This document shows, piece after piece, positions 57,408 to 64,000 of a stretch of DNA of 64,000 bases (within the stretch, counting starts at the first letter, position 1; the number at the start of each line of letters is the position of its first letter). Where the stretch lies: positions 372,001 through 436,000 of the forward strand of contig NZ_JAJVKW010000008.1 in NCBI RefSeq assembly GCF_024198255.1, in the 5' to 3' direction. The stretch is from Myxococcus guangdongensis. GTDB lineage: Bacteria > Myxococcota > Myxococcia > Myxococcales > Myxococcaceae. The position numbers and the translations under genes are program-made. The notes beneath the pieces were generated by a model. The model worked only from the letters and a program-made list of their open reading frames with translations, was not told the origin of the DNA and made no database searches.

Positions 57408-58370
57408 ATGTCAGCGATAGGGAATGATGGCTGGATGTCCCAGACCTCCTTCGCCGTCTTCACGTGCGACATCCTCCCGACGGCGGACGCCTCTGTCCGC
57501 TCCGCCATCCAGGGAGTGGTTCGCGCGGAGCTCAGCAAGCCCCACCGTCGCGTGCGTCAGCCGCTCGGCAACCAGTGGCTGGTGCGCTTCGACGACGGTG
57601 GCTTCAATGCCTTCGTGCTGGTGCTGAGCACGCTGCGCGCGCGCTACCCGGAGTCCTTCCGCTACCTGGTCGTCGGCTGGAACGACATGGGCTCGGTGGC
57701 GCTCTATCCCCTGGGTGGCGCGACGCCCAACACGCTGAGCCTCGTCACCGCGATGGCCGCCGTGGCCTCGGGCGCGGACGAACTGGCGGCGCCGCTGCTG
57801 CTGGCGTCGGGCCCGCTCACCGCGAACGACTTCCCGCTGCAGTGGGCGGACGAGGCAGGTGAGGCGGAGAGCCTCCTGGGCGCGGCGGCGGCGCGGACCC
57901 GGCGCGTGGCGACTCCCGGTCCTCGTCGGAGCGTGACGCGGACGCCCCGCGCGCCCGCGCCCGCGCCCGTCATCAGCGAGGCGCCCGTGCCGGCCCCGGT
58001 GGTGGTGAGCGCGGTCGAGGAGGCCCCCGCGCCCGTGGTGAGCGAGGCCCCCGCGGCGGAGGTTGCCGAGACCCCGAGCGGCGGACGCAAGGGTGCGCGT
58101 CGCAAGGGCGCGCGCAAGGCCGGCACGGCGCGGGCGAAGAAGGCCCCGGGCGGGAAGCGGGCCGCCAAGAAGGTGGCCCGAACGGAGCGCACGGAGGAGG
58201 CCGCGAAGCGTCGGCGTCCCACCGCGACGAGCAAGCGGACCGGTGGCAAGCGCCGGGGCACCGCGGTCAGCGCGAAGCGCTCCACGTCGGGAAAGCCCAA
58301 GGCGGCCAAGGCGAAGGCCAAGAGCCCTCGCGCGACGGCGAAGCGCAAGGGCAAGAAGGGCGCTCGCTGA
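57408..58370 (+). CDS. Protein with a histone H1-like basic tail
   Basis: A 320-residue protein in two halves. Residues 1-145 form a globular domain with no family I recognise (FAVFTCDILPTADASVR, GNQWLVRFDDGGFNAFVLVLSTLR, RYLVVGWNDMGSV). After an Ala/Pro/Val linker (about 160-220), residues 225-320 are Lys/Arg/Ala/Gly-rich (ARRKGARKAGTARAKKAPGG, AKRKGKKGAR), like the tail of histone H1 or bacterial HctA-like proteins. This tail should bind DNA without sequence specificity. It may be a nucleoid protein, or a DNA-tethered enzyme or sensor. ATG 57408 is given; ATG 57435 is equally possible. A terminator hairpin follows. Confidence 0.75.
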   Translation: MSAIGNDGWMSQTSFAVFTCDILPTADASVRSAIQGVVRAELSKPHRRVRQPLGNQWLVRFDDGGFNAFVLVLSTLRARYPESFRYLVVGWNDMGSVALYPLGGATPNTLSLVTAMAAVASGADELAAPLLLASGPLTANDFPLQWADEAGEAESLLGAAAARTRRVATPGPRRSVTRTPRAPAPAPVISEAPVPAPVVVSAVEEAPAPVVSEAPAAEVAETPSGGRKGARRKGARKAGTARAKKAPGGKRAAKKVARTERTEEAAKRRRPTATSKRTGGKRRGTAVSAKRSTSGKPKAAKAKAKSPRATAKRKGKKGAR

Positions 58371-58382
58371 AGCGTGCGTCGT

Positions 58383-58413
58383 GACGCCGCGCGCGGCTGA
58401 CGTGCGCGGCGTC
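58383..58413 (+). terminator. Terminator after the histone-like gene
   Basis: A 10-bp stem (GACGCCGCGC with GCGCGGCGTC) with an 11-base loop, 12 bases after the stop, followed by TTGCTTC. Confidence 0.75.
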
Positions 58414-58770
58414 TTGCTTCAAACCGACGGTGGCGTCATCGCCGGAAGTCCGAACGCACCTGCGCCGTGTGTGCCCTGCGCGGCCCCGCTTTGAGCTTGA
58501 GCTCCCTTCGTGGCGCATGGCGCCGGGCTGCTCGACCCGGCGGCCTCATCGATAGACGGCCGGACGCACCTGCGCTGTGCGCGCTCCATGCGAGGCGCCC
58601 TTGAGGTCACGCGCCCCTTCATGCGCATGGGCACCAGTGGCTTCGCCGTCGGGAGCGCCAGGGTCGCCACAAGGAGGAGGCACTGCGGAGACTCGCCCAC
58701 GCGGATGCCCTCGACGAACGTACCGTCGTTCACCTCACCGTGAGGCCGCCCCAGACGCGAGCGCCACCTC
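58414..58770. other. Gap without a confident gene; possible gene relic
   Basis: About 360 bases between the histone-like gene terminator and the amine oxidase stop. Several frames are open, but none looks like a conserved protein and no start site is convincing. A diverged direct repeat with the core CGCACCTGCGC occurs near 58455 and 58563. It might be a decayed gene. Confidence 0.45.
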
Positions 58771-60036
58771 TCACAATCCCATGTCGAGCAGCACCGCCTC
58801 CGCCGCGCGCCGTCCCGAGCCCAGCGCGCCGTGGATGGACGCGCTGTCCCGGTGGTCACCGCACACGTAGAGCCCCGGTGACAGTCGCACCGGCCGATGC
58901 GGCGGCTCCAGCGCGGCCACCGTCTGCGCCGGCAGCGCGAACGGGAGCGAGTACGTGCGCAGGTGCCGCCAGTCCGCCACCGCGGCGCCGAACCACTCCG
59001 CCAGCTCCACGCTCACCCGCTCACGCAGCCCCGCCTCATCCGAGTGCACGCCCAGCACGGACACGGACACCAGCGCCTGTCCCCGCGGCGCATACGCGGG
59101 CGACACCTCGCTCATCACCGCCACGTTGTTCACCACGCCCCGCCCCTCGCCATTGAGCAGGAGCCACGGCCCCTCCACCGGAGGCTCCGGCGCGGCGAAG
59201 TACAGACACGTCACCGCGTTCATCATCGGCACCGGCATCCCGGGGAGCAGCCGCGCCGCGGCCAACGGGTCCGTGGCCACCACCACCGCCTTGGCACCGA
59301 GCATCTCCCCATCCGCCATCCGCACCCGGTGCCCCCACACATCGGCCACGGGTGCGTGCCTTCGCAGCGCGACGGGCGGCAGCTTCGCGGCGAGCTGCTC
59401 CGCAATCACCCCCATCCCCCGCTCCGGCACCCCGGCCTCGCCCGAGGCGAACATCCGGAAGACGAACTCCAGGAAGCGGCTGGACGTGTTCAGCGAGCGG
59501 TCCAGGAAGATGCCCGCCAGGAAGGGCCGCAGGAAGCCCTCCACCATCTCCTCCGTGAAGCCCAGCTCCTCCAGGTAGCGCCGCGAGGTGCGCTGGGGAC
59601 GCAGCCACACGTCCTCGTCTTCTCCCGAGCGCGAGAGCTGCCGCAGCTCCAGCACGCGCAGCTTGTCACCGAACGTCCCGGGGACGTCGAGCAGGTGCGA
59701 GAGCGCCGTCACCGGCTGACGCAGCGGGTCCGCCACCGTGCGGAGCCGCCCCTGTCGCCACACCTTGGCGCCCGGCATGAAGCGCCGCAGACTCAGCGCC
59801 TCCACGTCGAGCTGCCTCCGCCCCTCCGGGTAGGCCGTCAGGTAGACCTGGAACCCACGGTCCAGCAGGAAGCCCTCATGCGAATCCGTGCGGACACGGC
59901 CACCCGGAGCATCCCCGGCTTCCAGGACCACCACTTTCAAGCGGGATTGGACGAGCGCTCGCGCGCACGCCAGCCCCGCGAGACCCGCGCCCACGACGAT
60001 GACGTCCGGGTTCGACACGCGCTCTCCCACATCCAC
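58771..60036 (-). CDS. FAD-dependent amine-oxidase/desaturase-like oxidoreductase
   Basis: A 421-residue flavoprotein of the amine oxidase/phytoene desaturase superfamily. Dinucleotide-binding start VIVVGAGLAGLACARAL, second motif GDAPGGRVRTDSHEGFLLDRGFQ, and the terminal FAD motif LYVCGDHRDSASIHGALGSGRRAAE. It could oxidise an amine, porphyrinogen or terpenoid; the GFQVYLTAYPEG stretch is seen in plant/cyanobacterial carotenoid- or PDS-like proteins, but I would not name a substrate. The GTG at 60036 has GGAGGGGAG five bases upstream; the frame extends further up without similarity. It is divergent from the aro-trp operon. Confidence 0.82.
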   Translation of the reverse strand: MDVGERVSNPDVIVVGAGLAGLACARALVQSRLKVVVLEAGDAPGGRVRTDSHEGFLLDRGFQVYLTAYPEGRRQLDVEALSLRRFMPGAKVWRQGRLRTVADPLRQPVTALSHLLDVPGTFGDKLRVLELRQLSRSGEDEDVWLRPQRTSRRYLEELGFTEEMVEGFLRPFLAGIFLDRSLNTSSRFLEFVFRMFASGEAGVPERGMGVIAEQLAAKLPPVALRRHAPVADVWGHRVRMADGEMLGAKAVVVATDPLAAARLLPGMPVPMMNAVTCLYFAAPEPPVEGPWLLLNGEGRGVVNNVAVMSEVSPAYAPRGQALVSVSVLGVHSDEAGLRERVSVELAEWFGAAVADWRHLRTYSLPFALPAQTVAALEPPHRPVRLSPGLYVCGDHRDSASIHGALGSGRRAAEAVLLDMGL

Positions 60037-60118
60037 GCTGGCTCCCCTCCATGCTGGTGCGGCGAGCGCGCGGGCTGCAACCAGCACCGTCGTCCAGGTT
60101 GCTCGGGAGCGAACACTT

Positions 60119-60187
60119 GTGCAGAACTGGAAGGCGAGGCGCCACATGCAAGAGCCTCGAAACGCCGGGCTTCCCGGCGTCACCTGA
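60119..60187 (+). CDS. Possible leader peptide ahead of the aro-trp operon
   Basis: A 22-codon frame begins with GTG preceded by GGGAG nine bases upstream and reads MQNWKARRHMQEPRNAG, ending with a TGA at 60187, 23 bases before the DAHP synthase start. It contains one Trp codon, and a strong hairpin (60162-60180) lies over its end. This fits a leader-peptide control region in form, but a single Trp is weak, and no run of T follows. Treat as a hypothesis. Confidence 0.3.
   Translation: MQNWKARRHMQEPRNAGLPGVT
60162..60180 (+). promoter_or_regulatory. Hairpin in the leader of the aro-trp operon
   Basis: A perfect 8-bp stem (ACGCCGGG with CCCGGCGT) with a 3-base loop, 31 bases upstream of the DAHP synthase ATG. 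It could control translation or transcription of the operon. No T run follows, so it is not a normal terminator. Confidence 0.55.
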
Positions 60188-60210
60188 GTGGAGAGAAGGC
60201 GGGTTACCCC

Positions 60211-61236
<1,026 letters not shown>

Positions 61237-61242
61237 CGCGCG

Positions 61243-62259
61243 ATGACCCTCAAGGAAGCGCTGGGCAAGGTGGTGGGCCGGCGCGACCTCACCCGCGAGG
61301 AGATGGCCCGGGTCATGGGCCTGATGCTCGCGGGCGAGGCATCGCCTGCCCAAGTGGGGGCGCTGGCGACGGCGCTCAAGATGAAGGGTGAGACCGAGGA
61401 TGAAATCCTCGGCGCCGCGGAGGCCATGCGGGCCTGCGCGGCGAAGCTGTCTCCGCGCGCGCAGGTGGTGCTCGACACCTGCGGCACGGGCGGGGACGGC
61501 GCGCACACCTTCAACATCTCCACCGCGGTGGCCTTCGTGGCCGCCGGGGCGGGGGTGACGGTGGCCAAGCACGGCAACCGCGCGGTCTCCAGTCGGTGTG
61601 GCAGCGCGGACGTGCTCGCCGCGCTGGGTGTGTCCATGGAGCGGCCGCACGAGCGCGTCGCGCTCGACATCGACGAATACGGCGTGGGGTTCCTCTTCGC
61701 GCCCTCGCACCACAGCGCGCTCAAGCACGTGGCGCAGGCCCGGCGGGACATGGGCTTCCACAGCATGTTCAACCTGCTGGGGCCGCTGACCAACCCGGCC
61801 GGCGCGCGCTATCAGCTGCTCGGGACGTTCGATGGCAAGCGCGTGGAGCAGACGGCGCGCGTGCTGGGGCGACTGGGCAGCCGGCGCGCGTGGGTGGTGC
61901 ACGGCCACGATGGGCTGGATGAAATCTCGCCCTGCGCGCCCACCGAGGTGGCTGAGCTGCGCGAGGACGGCACGGTGCGCTGCTTCACGGTGCGGCCCGA
62001 GGACGCGGGGCTCGAAGTGGTGTCACGCGAGGACATCGCTGGCGGTGACGCGGACGAGAACGCGAAGCGGCTGCGCTCGCTGCTCGACGGCGAGCGCTCC
62101 GGGCTGCGCACGGCGGTGCTGCTCAACGCGGCGGCGTCGCTCGTGGTCGTCGGACAAGCGGAGGACCTGCGCGAGGGCGTGAAGAAGGCGGAGCACGCCA
62201 TCGACTCGGGCGCGGCGTCGCGCAAGCTCGCCTCGCTCATCCACGGGGCCGTGTCATGA
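61243..62259 (+). CDS. trpD: Anthranilate phosphoribosyltransferase
   Basis: A 338-residue enzyme that joins anthranilate to PRPP in Trp synthesis. The PRPP-binding motif DTCGTGGDGAHTFNIST and the KHGNRAVSSRCGSADVLAALG segment (PRPP/anthranilate site) are intact, as is the Mg-site motif after it. No fused glutamine amidotransferase. Six bases after aroF; its stop overlaps trpC in an ATGA joint. Confidence 0.95.
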   Translation: MTLKEALGKVVGRRDLTREEMARVMGLMLAGEASPAQVGALATALKMKGETEDEILGAAEAMRACAAKLSPRAQVVLDTCGTGGDGAHTFNISTAVAFVAAGAGVTVAKHGNRAVSSRCGSADVLAALGVSMERPHERVALDIDEYGVGFLFAPSHHSALKHVAQARRDMGFHSMFNLLGPLTNPAGARYQLLGTFDGKRVEQTARVLGRLGSRRAWVVHGHDGLDEISPCAPTEVAELREDGTVRCFTVRPEDAGLEVVSREDIAGGDADENAKRLRSLLDGERSGLRTAVLLNAAASLVVVGQAEDLREGVKKAEHAIDSGAASRKLASLIHGAVS

Positions 62260-63071
62260 GCTGGTGGAATCGCAGCGCATCTCAGGCCGCCCCGGGGACG
62301 CTGGACCGCATCATGAAGCGCAAGCGCGAGGAACTGGACGCGCGGACGCCCATCGCGCCGTATCCTCATCCCGCGCCCCGAGACTTCGCGGGGGCCCTGC
62401 TGCGACGAGCCCCCGGGCGTCCCGTGAGCGTCATCGCGGAAGTGAAGCGCAAGAGTCCATCCGGCGGAGCGTTTCCGCACACGGACGTGGTGGCGGTGGC
62501 GCGGGCCTATGAGGCGGCGGGCGCCAGCGCCATCAGCGTGCTGACGGACGGGCCGGACTTCGGCGGCTCGCTGGCGGACCTGGTCGCGGTGCGCGCGGCG
62601 GTGTCGGTACCGGTACTGCGCAAGGACTTCCTCGTCGCGGCACAAGAGGTAGAGGAGAGCGCGCTGTTTGGCGCGGACGCGGTGCTGCTCATCGCGGACG
62701 CGCTGGAGGACGGCGAGCTGCGCGAGATGCTGGCGGCGGCGCGCACGGCGAGGATCGCCGCGCTGGTGGAGGCGCACACGGAGGCGCACGCCGAGCGCGC
62801 CCTCGCGGCGGGCGCGGAGCTGGTGGGCATCAACAACCGGGACCTGGCCACGTTGAAGACGGACGTGGGCACGGCGCTGCGGGTGATGCCCAGGCTGCGC
62901 GCTCGGGCACGCGCGTTGGTGGCGGAGAGCGGGCTCAAGTCGGTGACGGAGCTCATCGCCGCTCGCGAGGCCGGCGCCGACGCGGTGCTGGTGGGCGAGT
63001 CGCTCCTGCGCGACGCGGAGCCGGGACGGGCGCTCACGCGGCTGCTCGGAGAGGACGGCACGCCGCCGTGA
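62256..63071 (+). CDS. trpC: Indole-3-glycerol phosphate synthase
   Basis: A 271-residue beta/alpha barrel enzyme that closes the indole ring from carboxyphenylamino-deoxyribulose phosphate. The catalytic block IAEVKRKSPSGG, the LRKDFLV motif with the essential Lys, and the GINNRDLATLKTD motif are all present; also ALVAESGLKS. It is not fused to TrpF, unlike in E. coli. Start ATG overlaps trpD; stop overlaps trpF. Confidence 0.95.
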   Translation: MSWWNRSASQAAPGTLDRIMKRKREELDARTPIAPYPHPAPRDFAGALLRRAPGRPVSVIAEVKRKSPSGGAFPHTDVVAVARAYEAAGASAISVLTDGPDFGGSLADLVAVRAAVSVPVLRKDFLVAAQEVEESALFGADAVLLIADALEDGELREMLAAARTARIAALVEAHTEAHAERALAAGAELVGINNRDLATLKTDVGTALRVMPRLRARARALVAESGLKSVTELIAAREAGADAVLVGESLLRDAEPGRALTRLLGEDGTPP

Positions 63072-63706
63072 GTGTCCGGGTGAAGGTGTGTGGCGTGACG
63101 CGGCTCGAGGATGCTCGGGCCGCGTGGGACGCGGGGGTGGACGCGCTGGGGCTCAACTTCTATCCGCCCTCCCCCCGGTATCTGGACCTGGCCACGGCGG
63201 CGCGGCTCGGGCGCACGCGGCCTCCCCTGGGCGCGCTGATTGGCGTGTTCGTCAACGCGGCGCCGGAGGACATCCGACGGGCGGTGACGGAGTGTGGCCT
63301 CACGGCCGTGCAGCTGCATGGGGACGAGCCACCGGAGGCCTGCTCGGGGTTCGGGGTGCCGGTCATCAAGGCGCTGCGGGTGCGCGGCGCGGATGACGTG
63401 GCGCGGGCGCGAGCGTACGTGGGAGTGGGCGACGTGACGGGGCTGCTGCTGGACGGGGCGGCGCCGGGGTACGGCGGTGGTGGCGTGGGGTTCGACTGGT
63501 CGCTGGTGGCGGGAGTGTCGGGCAGCGGCGTGCCGGTGTTGGTGGCGGGAGGGCTGAAGCCCTCCAACGTGGCGGAGGCGGTGCGCGCGACGCGGCCTTA
63601 CGGAGTGGATGTGGCCAGTGGGGTGGAGTCGGCCCCGGGCATCAAGGACATGGACGCGGTGCGCGCCTTCGTGCGGTCCGCGAAGTCCATCAACCTCTGG
63701 GAGTGA
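63068..63706 (+). CDS. trpF: Phosphoribosylanthranilate isomerase
   Basis: A 212-residue barrel enzyme for the Amadori rearrangement of PRA. The catalytic Cys is in KVCGVTRLEDA, with AVQLHGDEPPEA following, the catalytic Asp in LLLDGAAPGYGGGGVGFDW, and the phosphate loop LVAGGLKPSNV. The GTG start forms a GTGA overlap with trpC, so the three genes are coupled. Confidence 0.95.
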   Translation: MSVRVKVCGVTRLEDARAAWDAGVDALGLNFYPPSPRYLDLATAARLGRTRPPLGALIGVFVNAAPEDIRRAVTECGLTAVQLHGDEPPEACSGFGVPVIKALRVRGADDVARARAYVGVGDVTGLLLDGAAPGYGGGGVGFDWSLVAGVSGSGVPVLVAGGLKPSNVAEAVRATRPYGVDVASGVESAPGIKDMDAVRAFVRSAKSINLWE

Positions 63707-63711
63707 CAGGG

Positions 63712-64000
63712 ATGAACACGGAGACTTCCACCGGCCGCTTCGGCCGCTTCGGTGGGCGCTACGTGCCGGAGACGCTCGTCCCGGCGCTGATGGAGTTGGA
63801 GGCGGCGTACATGGCCGCCAGGGCAGACCCGACGTTCGACGCCGAGGTGGCGCGGGTGCTGCGTGAGTTCGTGGGTCGGCCCACGACGCTGACGCCGGCG
63901 CGCAGGCTCACCGAGGCGTGGGGCGGCGCGAACGTGTGGCTCAAGCGCGAGGACCTGGCGCACACGGGCGCGCACAAAATCAACAACACCGTGGGACAGG
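63712..64000 (+). CDS. trpB: Tryptophan synthase beta chain (5' part, cut by window end)
   Basis: The first 96 residues of TrpB: the usual GRFGRFGGRYVPETLVPALMELE start, GRPTTLTPARRLTE, and the PLP-binding Lys at about 89 in HTGAHKINN. TrpB joins indole and serine. It is five bases after trpF with an AGGG upstream. The rest, and probably trpA, are beyond the window. Confidence 0.95.
   Translation, partial: MNTETSTGRFGRFGGRYVPETLVPALMELEAAYMAARADPTFDAEVARVLREFVGRPTTLTPARRLTEAWGGANVWLKREDLAHTGAHKINNTVGQ

Noticed and set aside
58419..58859. Open minus-strand frame in the gap before the amine oxidase gene
   Set aside because: It overlaps the end of the amine oxidase gene in a different frame, has no good start, and does not resemble a protein.

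Overview
The window is high-GC DNA from a predatory, gliding-type soil bacterium of the Myxococcota, most likely family Myxococcaceae (the genus cannot be fixed from the sequence alone). The signs are a DUF2378-type protein (a family known essentially only from myxobacteria), a full non-flagellar chemosensory operon, an eukaryotic-like Ser/Thr kinase with a PEGA tail, large lipoproteins, very strong third-position G/C bias, and many GTG starts. It looks like ordinary chromosome: I saw no rRNA, tRNA, CRISPR array, phage gene, transposase or insertion sequence.

Layout. 1-15.4 kb is a set of short housekeeping units: a PAS-GAF histidine kinase, an FAD/NAD reductase, a PlsC-like acyltransferase, an RlmL-like methyltransferase, an APC permease, an RluA-like pseudouridine synthase, a SAM methyltransferase with an Nfu iron-sulfur carrier, a DUF2378 protein, a FemAB/DUF482 protein and the clpS-clpA pair, closed by a strong hairpin. 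15.5-23.5 kb is one minus-strand chemosensory operon read CheY-like > REC-CheW > CheR-TPR > CheW > CheA-REC > CheB > MCP, with most joints overlapping by 4-11 bases. 23.6-29.3 kb holds InhA-like fabI diverging from sucA-sucB (2-oxoglutarate dehydrogenase E1/E2) and a cold-shock gene. 29.4-41.4 kb is a mixed accessory stretch: S9 peptidase, UPF0489 protein, an Omp85/BamA-like protein with a repeated Pro-rich segment, a CDF metal exporter with DUF3703, two convergent sulfotransferases, an MFS exporter divergent from an HxlR regulator with a clean palindromic operator, OsmC, and a BtuF-like protein that lacks any export signal.

41.7-47.0 kb carries the most unusual unit: a Ser/Thr kinase with a PEGA tail, a TonB-dependent receptor with an N-terminal TPR region, and a lipoprotein with Asp-rich repeats, translationally coupled (1- and 4-base overlaps). 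I regard it as the best candidate for a new envelope signalling or uptake system. 47.2-58.4 kb has a lone response regulator, msrQ-msrP (periplasmic methionine sulfoxide repair) followed upstream by a CrtW-like carotenoid ketolase, a DPP III-like zinc peptidase with a shortened metal motif, a secreted protein made of two CBM21 modules, htpG, a large lipoprotein, and a protein ending in a histone H1-like basic tail. 58.8-64 kb has a flavin amine-oxidase-like enzyme divergent from an aromatic amino-acid operon, DAHP synthase-trpD-trpC-trpF-trpB (trpB is cut by the window end); trpE and trpG are not next to it.

Gene starts were chosen from ribosome-binding sites, overlaps and family length; several GTG starts are uncertain and are flagged.
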